Below, in pieces: positions 7,788 through 17,272 of a stretch of DNA of 64,000 bases. Source of the DNA: Roseburia hominis. Its GTDB lineage: Bacteria; Bacillota; Clostridia; Lachnospirales; Lachnospiraceae. Each line of letters begins with the position of its first letter. Position 1 is the stretch's first letter. Made by a program: the position numbers and the translations under genes. Location of the stretch: positions 3,720,001-3,784,000 of the forward strand of contig CP159990.1 of NCBI GenBank assembly GCA_040702975.1. Reading direction: 5' to 3'. The notes under the pieces are model-generated. The model did no database searches. It was not told the DNA's origin and saw only the letters and a list, made by a program, of their open reading frames with translations.

Positions 7788-9275
7788 TTACTTCTTAATA
7801 GACCATTTCCCTTTCTTGGTAGCCCCCTCTCGCACAAGAATCCCTCTGTTTTTCAATTTATTCATGGCATATCTGATTCCATTTTTTGACATCCCTATAA
7901 TTTCTGCCATTTTATCCTGCGTAATTTCCGGATTCTTTAAAATCAGGCTTACTACTTTTTTCTCTGTATCTGATAAAGAAAAAGACAATTGATTTTCCAC
8001 CATTTCTATGCCAGTTTCTGTGCCAATCATTCTATTTTCTGTGTTAGCATTTGCTATTTCTATGCCAGTTTCTGCAACTATTTCTGTATTTTCTGTGCCA
8101 GTCTTTACATTTGAACGATAAAAATTTACCCGAAACGCATCACCCATGTCAATAAACTCCGGTTCACGAACTCCGTATTCTCTACAGCCCCGAATCATTC
8201 TCTGGAGACCTGTTCCCCACTGCTCAATAATACCCATTCGGCTGAATACTTCTGCAATGCAAACATTACGGATTTTTGAACGCCCTGATATAGCCTGTTC
8301 CACTGTCAGTCCGCCATACAGCATCCCCGGAGAGGTGATTTCCACTCTGTTATCATAAATCGCAATCTGAACACAAGAATGATCCAAGTAACACCTGTGA
8401 CAAACAGAATTGATAATTGCTTCCCGAATGCTCTCCGGCGGCAATTCATATTTGTCTTTCCGAACAATCCCCTCAATCGTCGCACCAAGATTAATATGCT
8501 TTAATACAAACTGGTAAGCTTCCTCAATCTGATTATAAATCGGCCCGCCAAATTCTCTTCTATCAATAAATACCGCCCTATCCTCTCCTTTAAACAATGC
8601 ACACTGTATTTTTGCAAATCGAAAAACATTATTTGTACATAATATAAATGCATTTGTTGGAAGATAGTTTTGTCCACTTTTCTTTAAAATCCCCCAGTTT
8701 TCCAGATTAGTGACTGTTATCTCCCTCACTTTATTTATTGGAAGTTCACTTGATTCAGCAATATGCATTCGAATATCATTGCACAATTTCAAAGCTTGCT
8801 CCTCATCGTAGTCTATTTCAACGTTAACAATTTCGTCGTACGATTTGCCTGTTCCCTGATATTCCAAATCTTTTAATATTGCTTCGTCAACTGGTCTACT
8901 GGTTCCCGCCACACGAATATAGGTCCCGTTTTCTTTTCCCATACTTTTGATATAATATGGTCTGTTCTGTCCCGGATATATTTCTATCTGGACGATACAT
9001 TTCCCTTCTATTGTCTGAAACGTAACGTCAGGAACGATTTGAGGCACACACATGTCAGAAACCGCATTGGCGATTTTATCCATAATCCTAAAAACAGAAC
9101 TTGGTTCAACACAAACAATATTTCTTGTGACATCATCTATTCCGATGATTATTTTCCCGCCTGCTGTATTTGCATAAGCAACTATCGTTTTCATATACTT
9201 TTTGCTGTCATCCGGAAGCATAATTTTAAATTCAACATTTTTTGATTCACCATTTTTGATTTCTTCAAGTGTCAT
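7788..9275 (-). CDS. AlbA_2 / HATPase_c_4 / winged-helix regulator
   Basis: The better start is the ATG at 9275, which has GGGGGAAAG in front; an ATG at 9290 directly follows the upstream stop and is the alternative. The protein has an N-terminal AlbA_2 (Schlafen-like) DNA-binding domain (about residues 5-125, VEFK and NTAGGKIIIGI), an HATPase_c_4 region (IREAIINSVCHR to about 390) and a C-terminal winged helix (KNPEITQDKMAEIIGMS). The linker contains an exact 19-bp direct repeat (8002-8020 and 8056-8074, 54 bp apart and in frame) that encodes a repeated ETGIE motif. Such COG2865 proteins are widespread ATP-dependent transcription regulators and often lie near mobile or defence genes. It is coupled to the recombinase-like gene upstream. 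Confidence 0.85.
   Translation of the reverse strand: MTLEEIKNGESKNVEFKIMLPDDSKKYMKTIVAYANTAGGKIIIGIDDVTRNIVCVEPSSVFRIMDKIANAVSDMCVPQIVPDVTFQTIEGKCIVQIEIYPGQNRPYYIKSMGKENGTYIRVAGTSRPVDEAILKDLEYQGTGKSYDEIVNVEIDYDEEQALKLCNDIRMHIAESSELPINKVREITVTNLENWGILKKSGQNYLPTNAFILCTNNVFRFAKIQCALFKGEDRAVFIDRREFGGPIYNQIEEAYQFVLKHINLGATIEGIVRKDKYELPPESIREAIINSVCHRCYLDHSCVQIAIYDNRVEITSPGMLYGGLTVEQAISGRSKIRNVCIAEVFSRMGIIEQWGTGLQRMIRGCREYGVREPEFIDMGDAFRVNFYRSNVKTGTENTEIVAETGIEIANANTENRMIGTETGIEMVENQLSFSLSDTEKKVVSLILKNPEITQDKMAEIIGMSKNGIRYAMNKLKNRGILVREGATKKGKWSIKK
8002..8074 (-). repeat. In-frame direct repeat in the AlbA_2 protein linker
   Basis: ATTTCTATGCCAGTTTCTG occurs exactly at 8002-8020 and 8056-8074. 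The period is 54 bp (18 codons) and encodes the variable Thr/Glu-rich linker between the ATPase and winged-helix parts. Copy number could change without breaking the frame. Confidence 0.8.
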
Positions 9276-9290
9276 TTTACTTTCCCCCAT

Positions 9291-10712
9291 TCAACTTAAA
9301 TCACTCTTTAAGCCTTTCAAAAAATCTTCCATTGGATGATCTTCCTTATCATTTCTTTCTTCCATTATCCAATCAATTTCCTTTAATGATATGTAATTTC
9401 CCAAATTCCAGATTTCTATATTCATTAAATAAATAATTTTTTCTAAAGATACTCCTTGAGCAAGTAAATACCTCACAAGTGCCCCTCTTATGCTGGCAGG
9501 TGTCAATGATTTATAATATTCATCATTCGGATCTATTTTTGTCAGTTTACTAAACACATCATTAATTACATCTTCTCGTATTGGTTCTCCCCCGTTATCT
9601 TTAGTGCGGTAAAAAATATAATCACCCCTTACATTAAGAGCCTTCAATTTTTTTAAAGCCCCTATGAGTTCTGCTGGCATATGTATCTCTTTTCCATCCA
9701 ATTTTAATTTATCCTTTATACTCCCATCTTTACTGTAATCGACATTTTCTTTCCATTTTAAAAAGCGTAATTTTCTCCGTTCCAGGCCAAAAGATAATTC
9801 CATCAAGAGCATTGCAACATCTCTTTCCTTGTTTCTACCAGTATCTAAATATTGTATCGCTTTTTTTATTTTATCCAGATTAATAACATTCCGCTTTTCA
9901 TCCCGTTTTAAAGTTTTAGAAAACCCCTCCAACATTACTTTTGTACTGATATCAAAAGCACTCTTTTCAGACATAAGGCACATAAAATCTTTAATATAGA
10001 AAAATACATTTTTTAGAGTATTCTCTTTCTCCAACTTTGTCTTTTTCTCTATATACCTGTAAAAATCTGTTATCTCTATTTTATCATAAACGCTTTCCAC
10101 CTCATTTTTAAAATAGCATAGTTCCAAATCTATAGAACAGTATTTTAAAAAGCGTTTTAACGATGATGAGTAAGCAGGCCAACTCTTTTCACCGCCTTTA
10201 TAATAACTATTTCTATATTCCGCAATATCTTTAAAAAAATATGTATTTGGCTCAATGCCACATATATTATCATAAGATAAGAAATCAAAATAATGCTGAT
10301 CTGAATTTTTACCATAAACAATCTCTAAAACTGTCTTTTTCGTTTGAAAATCCGATATTCCTTTGCCAATACTATTGTTAAACAGCCAAATTCCTTTAGG
10401 GCTTATTACCATTCCCCATTCAACTGTACTGTCCTTTACTCCTTTATTTGTATAATCTCTGAATAAACGGTTTACTATACTTCTTTCATCTACTTCATCA
10501 AATGTTATTTTGATTTTTAAATTTTCATCTATTATATATACCTGTTGTTCCTTGTCCCAAATAGTTGAAGAGCGATTATATCCCAATTTTTTTCGGAAAA
10601 TTTCCTCAAACACGCATTGGCGAAATTCCTCTATAGCACTCTCTTTTTCAATCCCCAGAAATCTCTTTGACTCCGCCTCTATACTTTTTAATTCATTTGT
10701 ATTTCTTCGCAT
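9291..10712 (-). CDS. Tyrosine-recombinase-fold protein with extra N-terminal domain
   Basis: The start is chosen at 10712 because AAAGGGGCAGGCGAAT precedes it; an ATG at 10733 has no ribosome site. Residues 1 to about 160 form an alpha/beta domain of unknown type (with VEWGMVISPKGIWLFNN), perhaps nuclease-like. The rest matches the tyrosine recombinase fold: SFGLERRKLRFLKW holds the first Arg, TPASIRGALVRYLL holds the second (the usual HxxR His is Ala), and a W/Y pair lies in EIWNLGNYI. The stop is followed at once by the ATG of the AlbA_2 gene, so the two form one unit. Missing the HxxR histidine, it may be an impaired or specialised recombinase. The gene is A+T-rich. Confidence 0.6.
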   Translation of the reverse strand: MRRNTNELKSIEAESKRFLGIEKESAIEEFRQCVFEEIFRKKLGYNRSSTIWDKEQQVYIIDENLKIKITFDEVDERSIVNRLFRDYTNKGVKDSTVEWGMVISPKGIWLFNNSIGKGISDFQTKKTVLEIVYGKNSDQHYFDFLSYDNICGIEPNTYFFKDIAEYRNSYYKGGEKSWPAYSSSLKRFLKYCSIDLELCYFKNEVESVYDKIEITDFYRYIEKKTKLEKENTLKNVFFYIKDFMCLMSEKSAFDISTKVMLEGFSKTLKRDEKRNVINLDKIKKAIQYLDTGRNKERDVAMLLMELSFGLERRKLRFLKWKENVDYSKDGSIKDKLKLDGKEIHMPAELIGALKKLKALNVRGDYIFYRTKDNGGEPIREDVINDVFSKLTKIDPNDEYYKSLTPASIRGALVRYLLAQGVSLEKIIYLMNIEIWNLGNYISLKEIDWIMEERNDKEDHPMEDFLKGLKSDLS

Positions 10713-10830
10713 ATTCGCCTGCCCCTTTTTCATAAACTATTAATAGAATATCATATACAAGAAGAAATTAAAATACTTGAAATTAACTTTAAAAAGGTTT
10801 TGAATGCATAATAATATCTATCCAATTATT

Positions 10831-10879
10831 TAATAAGCATTTTATTCGACACCACACTTGGCGAATAAAATGCTTATTA
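10831..10879. terminator. Perfect 18-bp inverted repeat hairpin
   Basis: The arms at 10831-10848 and 10862-10879 are perfectly complementary, with a 13-base loop. The hairpin lies between the start of the recombinase-like gene and the 3' end of the subtilase gene. It is probably the terminator for the subtilase, although there is no clear T-run. It also marks the border between the A+T-rich island and the GC-richer chromosome. Confidence 0.6.
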
Positions 10880-10928
10880 TCTCCCAAAACTCTGCCACAC
10901 ACAGCAATCTACGCGCCCCAGCTCCACT

Positions 10929-12743
10929 TTACCCCGGTATACTATCCCTCACACACAGCGCCCCATACCCCACCTGCGGATTGGGATATTCTGTGAACCC
11001 CGGAAGTGGCCTCGCCCCGCGTCTTAAGTATGCCTTCACCTTCTCCCCATACAAAAACGAATCATTCCCCCGTACAATCCCCCATTCCATAAGAAGCGCC
11101 GCTCCTCCCGTCACAAACGGTGTGGCAAATGAGGTACCGCTCGCTGTCACCGTGCCGCCTCCGGCTGCGGTAGTCGTGACGTTCACCCCCGGAGCCACAA
11201 GATCCGGTTTGACCCTCTCCTCCACGCGTGTATACCCCCTCCCGGAAAATTCTGCATAGCTAAGTGTTCGGGCGTCATAGGCCCCCACGGAGATCACCCG
11301 GTCCGCGGTAGACGGAATGGTGAGCGTCAGCGTCTCGTTTGGCAGCAGGAAGCCCGTTCCACGATTCAGTACATTCTCGCTCGGCAGCCACATTTCATAA
11401 ATACCTTCCACGATCCTGACAGGATTTAAAGCAATTTCCCACACACCTTCTGTAACATAGCTTCCCGTCGGCAGAAAATCCAGATAAATTTCCTGAGCAG
11501 TATTATAGGGACTCGGCTCGCCGTAATATAGGAGGATCTCTGTTCCTCCAATCCGGAACCTCTGCGGGCCAAGTATCTCCTGAATCGGCCCTACCCGCGT
11601 GCCGGAGGGGGAAATCAGGGAAATATCGACCTGATCCACATAAGATTTCCATATCTGCACGTTGAGCGTGGTCTGGCCTTCCTGCACCGCAAGCTGCACC
11701 CGCCTTTCTTCTCCCTCAATCAGAATCCCCGAAGTATGCCCCGCCGCAGCCGCCTCGTTTCCGGTACCGATGCAGATTACACTTTTCCAAAAATTAGAAA
11801 TATCGTCAATAAACCTCTCGAGAAGCGATTTCCCATCATGTGAGCCATACGTCATGCCAATACTGATATTGACCGCCACCGGCATCTGCAGTGCCAGCGC
11901 CTGCTCCACCACATAATTCAGTGCCTGCATCAGCTCCGTAGTTCTCGGAAACCCGTCTTCCCTAGCGCGGCCGAGCTTCACGATCAAAAGTCCGGCGCCA
12001 CTCGCCACTCCGCGGCCAAGCGGTCCGCTTCCCCGTCCGTTCCCCGCCGCAATCCCGGCAACTGCAGTTCCATGTCCCGACGTATCCTCACTGGGGACAA
12101 TCTGCCTTCTTTCCTCCCGCGTAGACCTTAAAAGCGCCTCATTGATCATTTCCTCGGTGTATTCTGTTCCAAGCGCATACCCCAGGGGCGGATTTCCCGC
12201 GATGGTCTGGTCCCACAGACGATAGATTCGGGTACTCCCATCCTCCCACCTGAAATCGTCATTTGCATAATCAATTCCGGAATCCAGAACCGCCACCAGA
12301 GTCCCGCGCCCAAACAGATCCGTTACCGCCCCGCCATCTCTTTCTTCCGTATTTCCATTATATTGTACCTGCCCGGGCACTTGCATATCGGGAACCGCCA
12401 AAAAACGGGCTGTCTGCACTGAATTAATGCAGGAAGCCCGTCTTCCGTTTTCCACCTGAAAATATAATCGCTTCGGTTTTTCCACATACTCTACCTGAGG
12501 AATCAGGGACAGTCTGGGAATGTCGCTCTCTCTTACCACCACGATGGCATACTCATTCTTTAATTCCGTCACCTGCACAGCAAACTCCCGCACTGCCGCC
12601 AGAGAGCCGGAATACTTCACGATCAGTTCCCACTCTCTTTCAATCGGATCATACCCGATATCCAGATTCAAGGATTTTTCCCGTTCTTCCTCCGTGGCAT
12701 CCAGGGCAAGATTCAGAAGATTTTCATTATTTTGGTCCGTCAT
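10929..12743 (-). CDS. S8 subtilase, Csp-type germination protease-like
   Basis: A 604-residue serine protease without a signal peptide. The catalytic triad is complete: D154 in VLDSGIDY, H224 in SGHGTAVAG and S538 in ASGTSFATP. A long insertion of beta strands (about 345-460) lies between His and Ser, as in the CspA/CspB/CspC group of clostridia. These proteases cleave pro-SleC to release cortex hydrolysis during spore germination. The first 100 residues resemble the pro-domain of that group. It stands alone, with a hairpin after its 3' end. Membership of the CspBA-like S8 family is well supported; a role in this organism's germination is inferred. Confidence 0.85.
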   Translation of the reverse strand: MTDQNNENLLNLALDATEEEREKSLNLDIGYDPIEREWELIVKYSGSLAAVREFAVQVTELKNEYAIVVVRESDIPRLSLIPQVEYVEKPKRLYFQVENGRRASCINSVQTARFLAVPDMQVPGQVQYNGNTEERDGGAVTDLFGRGTLVAVLDSGIDYANDDFRWEDGSTRIYRLWDQTIAGNPPLGYALGTEYTEEMINEALLRSTREERRQIVPSEDTSGHGTAVAGIAAGNGRGSGPLGRGVASGAGLLIVKLGRAREDGFPRTTELMQALNYVVEQALALQMPVAVNISIGMTYGSHDGKSLLERFIDDISNFWKSVICIGTGNEAAAAGHTSGILIEGEERRVQLAVQEGQTTLNVQIWKSYVDQVDISLISPSGTRVGPIQEILGPQRFRIGGTEILLYYGEPSPYNTAQEIYLDFLPTGSYVTEGVWEIALNPVRIVEGIYEMWLPSENVLNRGTGFLLPNETLTLTIPSTADRVISVGAYDARTLSYAEFSGRGYTRVEERVKPDLVAPGVNVTTTAAGGGTVTASGTSFATPFVTGGAALLMEWGIVRGNDSFLYGEKVKAYLRRGARPLPGFTEYPNPQVGYGALCVRDSIPG

Positions 12744-12914
12744 TTTTACAAATCCTACGCTTCACTTTTATCATAATATATGATATCAGGTGACGCTCAT
12801 GCATAAAATGTGGCCAGATTTCCAAATCTCCTTTGCAACCAGGACTCAATTCCACTCTTGCCCGCTCTCATTTTTCGCACTCTCTCGCCCACGACTCCTT
12901 AAACAACATTCCTC

Positions 12915-15488
12915 CTAGCAGGTAGCACCGCCAACCACGTTTTTCTCCAGAATCTTCTTCTTGTCAATTTTCTGATTCAACAGCTTATCCTGTACATAGT
13001 CAAATCCCAGTCTCGCGATCGTATCCGCAAAACGTTCTCCGGAGATTCCTTCATCGCGGAAGAACAGGATTGCGCTCTCTACCACATCGATCACCTCTTC
13101 TTCGGAAGTAAAGATCTTGTCCATCGCACGGCCTTCCGCCACGACCTTGCCCCAGCGTCCGCCGATGTATACCTTATATCCGGTCAGAGATTCATTTACC
13201 GCCCCAAACGGGCATTTGTCCACGCAACGTCCGCAATGGTTGCATGCTTCCGGAGCAATCTGAATCTTTCCGTCTTCCAGCTTTGCCACCTTGATCGGAC
13301 AGCTATTCTGAACCTGGCACATCTTACAGCCCCGGCATTTTGAAAGGTCGATCTCCGGCAGGCGCTGGCCGATGATTCCTATATCGTTCAGGTTCGGTTT
13401 TACACAGTTATTCGGGCAGCCTCCCACTGCGATCTTGAACTTATGCGGCAGGGACACATCGTGATAGCCAACATAATACAGCTGATGCAGCTTTTCGGAA
13501 AGATCAAAAGTGTCGATCAGACCATACTGGCAGGTCGTACCTTTACAGGATACCACCGGGCGCACCTTGGAGCCGGTACCACCGGTCTCAAGGCCTGCTT
13601 CCTCCAGAAATGCAAACAGCGCTTCCAGATTATCATACGGCACTCCCTGAATCTCCAGAGTCAGACGGGTAGTCATCGTGATCTCGCCGGAACCGAAGCG
13701 CTCTGCAGCTTCCGCGATTTTCGTCTGCTCCTGGGCCGTTACCTTGCCGTTCCGGGTGATCACACGTACATTAAATACATCATCATATCTCTTATCCTGC
13801 AGGCAGCCAAGGCCTTTGACACGTTTAATCTCAGCCGCAGACAGCTTCTTCCCATTACGCGGCACCTTCACTTCATTGAAGAATGCGCCGCCCTCCAGAA
13901 CCTTCGTATTCGTATAGCCATATGCTTTCAAACGGTTCTGCAGGAAATAGCCTCTCTTGCCCTTCGCACATACAAGCAATAGTTTCGCATCTTTTTCAAG
14001 CCCTTCGAGCGGTCCGTCCACCGAGGCCAGATCGATCCAGCGCGCATTCGGAATCGCCGGAGAGGGCTGTACATCCAACACGGTATAGCCTTTTGCAGCA
14101 CCTTCGAGATACTCCGCGGGACTCATAGATGTAAATATATCGTCTATTTTATTTTCCAGAATATAACATGCAGTGACAAACGGGTGAATCGCAGTAGAAA
14201 ATGGCGGAGCATAGGCAAAATCAAGGCTATCGAACTCATTAAGCGTCATTTCCTTCGTAATTCCCACAACAGCAATATCCGTCATCTTGTCGACGGCACC
14301 TGCACCTAACACCTGAAGCCCCAGCAATTTTCTGGTAGCAGTCTCAGCGATCATTTTCACAACAAAGGAAGAGGCCCCCGGATAATAATGTGCCTTGTCG
14401 TCTACCACGCAGATTGCAGAGGTCGTCTCATAGCCTGCTGCCTTCGCCTGCTCCTGGGTAAGTCCGGTCCGTCCTCCATTCAGATTGGAAAGCAGACGCA
14501 CCACGCCGGTTCCCAGACAGCCGCCGTATCCATTTCCGATTCCGCTTAAGGCTTTTGCCATGGCGCGGGCTGCCAGATTGGCGGTAGACCCCATAGCCGA
14601 CCACTGATTTTCACCGGTCATCGCATTTTTCACCATAGCACAATCACCAACGGCATAGACATCCGGCAGATTTGTCCGCATCTTTTCATCTACCAGGATG
14701 GTTCCCTTGAACATCTCAAGACCGGAATCCTCCAGAAATGCGGTCGCCGGACGGACACCGATTGCCATAATCACAACATCTGCTGCCAGAGTTCCGTTAT
14801 CGGTGAGGACCTTCTCCGCTTTTTCTACGCCTTCTATCCCTTTCAGACTGGTAGAGGTAAGCACGTGCATTCCCGCTGCTTTTAACTGTCTCTTCGCATA
14901 ATTTGCCATCTCCGGATCAAACGCATTCGGCATGATCTGCGGCGCCATATCGATCACAGTCACTTCCAGCCCCAGCGCCATCAGATTCTCCGCCACCTCA
15001 AGGCCGATGAACCCGGCACCACATACAACGGCTCTGCGGCATTTTTTCTCTTCTATGTATGCACGGGCCGAAACGGCGTCGTCCGGCGTGCGCACACAAA
15101 ATACACCCGGAAGCTTAATGCCGTCTACAGAAGGTACAAAAGGCACTGCGCCGGTGGCAATAATCAGTTTATCATAGGTATCCGTAAACGTCTCGCCGGT
15201 GGCCCTCTTCAGACAGACTGTTTTCCCCGTACTGTCAATTTTAATCGCCTCGCACCCTGTAGCGACCTCTGCACCGGTTAGTCCGGAGTATTTCGCCGGT
15301 GTATTGACGATCAGGCCTTCACGGGTCGGGATATCCCCGCCTATGTAGTAAGGAAGACCACAGCCTGCATATGAAATATCCTCACTTTTGGTATAGACCC
15401 TTACAACAGCATTCCGGTCGCAGCGTTTCAGCTTCGCGGCCGCTTTCGTGCCGGCAGCTACACCCCCAAGAATCACATACTTTATCAT
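12915..15488 (-). CDS. CoA-disulfide reductase / rhodanese / sulfite-reductase-like / ferredoxin fusion
   Basis: The start at 15488 is preceded by AAAGGAGAAAAAT; this gives 857 residues. In order it has an FAD/NAD(P) oxidoreductase (1-440) with the CoA-disulfide-reductase cysteine C43 in YAGCGLPYY, a rhodanese domain (about 445-540) with its Cys in LLVCAKGKRG, and a nitrite/sulfite reductase half with cysteines spaced for siroheme and a cluster (CKGTTC, then GCPNNC). A two-cluster ferredoxin (CRGCKMCQVQNSCP, CNHCGRCVDKCP) and a short helical tail follow. The fusion suggests electron flow from NAD(P)H to a sulfur substrate carried as persulfide. It is cytoplasmic and monocistronic. The precise substrate is unknown. 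Confidence 0.85.
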   Translation of the reverse strand: MIKYVILGGVAAGTKAAAKLKRCDRNAVVRVYTKSEDISYAGCGLPYYIGGDIPTREGLIVNTPAKYSGLTGAEVATGCEAIKIDSTGKTVCLKRATGETFTDTYDKLIIATGAVPFVPSVDGIKLPGVFCVRTPDDAVSARAYIEEKKCRRAVVCGAGFIGLEVAENLMALGLEVTVIDMAPQIMPNAFDPEMANYAKRQLKAAGMHVLTSTSLKGIEGVEKAEKVLTDNGTLAADVVIMAIGVRPATAFLEDSGLEMFKGTILVDEKMRTNLPDVYAVGDCAMVKNAMTGENQWSAMGSTANLAARAMAKALSGIGNGYGGCLGTGVVRLLSNLNGGRTGLTQEQAKAAGYETTSAICVVDDKAHYYPGASSFVVKMIAETATRKLLGLQVLGAGAVDKMTDIAVVGITKEMTLNEFDSLDFAYAPPFSTAIHPFVTACYILENKIDDIFTSMSPAEYLEGAAKGYTVLDVQPSPAIPNARWIDLASVDGPLEGLEKDAKLLLVCAKGKRGYFLQNRLKAYGYTNTKVLEGGAFFNEVKVPRNGKKLSAAEIKRVKGLGCLQDKRYDDVFNVRVITRNGKVTAQEQTKIAEAAERFGSGEITMTTRLTLEIQGVPYDNLEALFAFLEEAGLETGGTGSKVRPVVSCKGTTCQYGLIDTFDLSEKLHQLYYVGYHDVSLPHKFKIAVGGCPNNCVKPNLNDIGIIGQRLPEIDLSKCRGCKMCQVQNSCPIKVAKLEDGKIQIAPEACNHCGRCVDKCPFGAVNESLTGYKVYIGGRWGKVVAEGRAMDKIFTSEEEVIDVVESAILFFRDEGISGERFADTIARLGFDYVQDKLLNQKIDKKKILEKNVVGGATC

Positions 15489-15668
15489 ATTTTTCTCCTT
15501 TCGCACCTCGGGATTACTAGTTATTTCCATTATAATACTTACCGCCCCCAAATGACAATTGTAAAATAATATGATATCTGCCCCTTATTTTCCAAGCATT
15601 TTTTCGCAGCCTCCGGCGATTTTGCCTGCTTTCAATCTGATATTTCCTGGCCTTTTATTTCTGACCTA

Positions 15669-16769
15669 CTATTCCTTCCCCTCATCTTCAATCGCTAGCG
15701 CAATCTCGCCAATCACTGCATCGTTTCCCCCTTCCGAAATATCTTGAATTTTCAGCACGAAATCCTCCCCTTCTGCATAAGCAAAGCGCCATAAAGAATC
15801 CTGGCTGCCGTACTTGGTAACCGTATTTCCTTCTTCATCATACAGAACCGGCGCCACATGCTCCGAGAGACCATTTTCCGAAAATTTCACATAAATTCCT
15901 CCCGGTGTCCGCAAAACATATTCCAGCGAAATCGTACCAGTAACCTGCCGCATTTTCATTGGTTCATTATTTGCCAGGTCAACTGCGACCTGAAAATCAA
16001 ATTGGAAATATTCCGAAAATTCGCCTGTTTTTTTATCAGTAAGAACAGCGGGCTGTCCCTCTTCCGTCACGATTTCCCTTTCATCGCCAAGATATCCCGC
16101 TACCCCTGCCATACAGATATCCACATGCAGATCCTCGCTATTTTCACTTAGCAGCCCATCAGGCAGCATAATGACGGATCGTCCCGCGAACACCCCATTT
16201 TCAGCCTTTCTAAGCACCAGATTTTCCTCCGGTAGCACCTCTTTCCCATTTACTTTAAATGCGGATTCTCCCGTTATCTCCAAAGTATCGTCATGAACCC
16301 AGTCCGATTCTTTCATACTTTCGTCATCTGTATTTAATACAAAAAATAAATATAAACATTTCCCATCACAAAAATAATCTGTCACCTCCATACTTCCCTT
16401 TTCTGCCGTGGCTATTACCGCTTCCGCCGGCTGACTATATTCCCCTGCCTTCTCATATAAAGTCTCTTCCTCTTTCTGCTCCTTCGTTCCCTGCACGGAC
16501 TGAATTAATAAGGTAAATGTTTTCCCTATGACATTCTTCGCCAGTGCCGTACCGGAAAGCGTAATGCAGCAGATCATCAAAGCTGCCGCGATTGCGTACC
16601 GTTTTCCTCCAAACCGTCTCCTAAAGACCTGATTTTCCGGATACGTTTCTTTATCCCGAATCATCTGATAAGTCTCCTGAATCCTCCGTTCTGTATCAGC
16701 CGGAATTTTAGGAGAAACATTCGCATTTCCATAATAAATAGAATTTATTTTTTTTCTTCTCATAACCAT
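15669..16769 (-). CDS. Anti-sigma factor, DUF4179-type membrane protein
   Basis: The preferred start is the ATG at 16769, with TAGGAG in front (a GTG at 16775 overlaps that site). The protein has a short cytoplasmic N-terminus (about 50 residues) that would bind the sigma factor, one transmembrane segment (YAIAAALMICCITLSGTALA) and a long extracytoplasmic domain of the DUF4179 type. It begins 8 bp after the stop of the ECF sigma gene, the usual sigma/anti-sigma arrangement. It should hold the sigma factor inactive until an envelope signal arrives. The signal is not evident. Confidence 0.8.
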   Translation of the reverse strand: MVMRRKKINSIYYGNANVSPKIPADTERRIQETYQMIRDKETYPENQVFRRRFGGKRYAIAAALMICCITLSGTALAKNVIGKTFTLLIQSVQGTKEQKEEETLYEKAGEYSQPAEAVIATAEKGSMEVTDYFCDGKCLYLFFVLNTDDESMKESDWVHDDTLEITGESAFKVNGKEVLPEENLVLRKAENGVFAGRSVIMLPDGLLSENSEDLHVDICMAGVAGYLGDEREIVTEEGQPAVLTDKKTGEFSEYFQFDFQVAVDLANNEPMKMRQVTGTISLEYVLRTPGGIYVKFSENGLSEHVAPVLYDEEGNTVTKYGSQDSLWRFAYAEGEDFVLKIQDISEGGNDAVIGEIALAIEDEGKE

Positions 16770-16777
16770 TTTCACTC

Positions 16778-17272
16778 CTAACTATTGATCGTTACCCATT
16801 CTTTTAATATTGACCGCCCACGCCTGAGTCTGCCGCGAACGGTGTTTTCATTTATTTCCAAAATCTGACTGATTTCGCGCGTAGTCAGGCATTCACCGTA
16901 ATATAATAGGAAAATCATTCTGGAATCCCCGGGCAGTGCATGCAGCATTTCCCAAAATTCAAGATCACTTTGAAATGCTTCCGCTCTCTCCGGAACTTCA
17001 GCTACCGGACTTACACATTTTTGCGTTCGCAGGATCGATTTACACTTATTCATGAGGATCCGAATAAGCCATGTCTTAAAATAAGAGGTCTTTTCCAATT
17101 CTCCAATATGCTCATAAGCGGAAAGTATCGTATCCTGCAAAGCGTCTGCAATATCCTGTTCATTACGCAAAAAGCTGCGTGCAATTCTGTACATACTTTC
17201 TTTATTCCGTTCCATTAATTGGATAAATGCTTCCTTATCTCCTTTTTGTGCCCTCTTCACTAAGAAAACCAT
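16778..17272 (-). CDS. ECF-type RNA polymerase sigma factor
   Basis: The start at 17272 follows GGGGGTGATAGT; an upstream in-frame ATG at 17299 is less likely. The product is 164 residues with sigma region 2 (QDTILSAYEHIGELEKTSYF, the -10 recognition helix) and region 4 (LTTREISQILEINENTVRGR, the -35 helix-turn-helix). Length and motifs fit the SigV/SigW-like ECF group. It is the first gene of a two-gene operon with its membrane anti-sigma factor and probably transcribes its own operon. The target regulon cannot be read from this window. Confidence 0.9.
   Translation of the reverse strand: MVFLVKRAQKGDKEAFIQLMERNKESMYRIARSFLRNEQDIADALQDTILSAYEHIGELEKTSYFKTWLIRILMNKCKSILRTQKCVSPVAEVPERAEAFQSDLEFWEMLHALPGDSRMIFLLYYGECLTTREISQILEINENTVRGRLRRGRSILKEWVTINS

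Noticed and set aside
8002..8074. A CRISPR-like pair of direct repeats
   Set aside because: There are only two copies, inside a coding region and in frame; no array or cas genes occur in the window.
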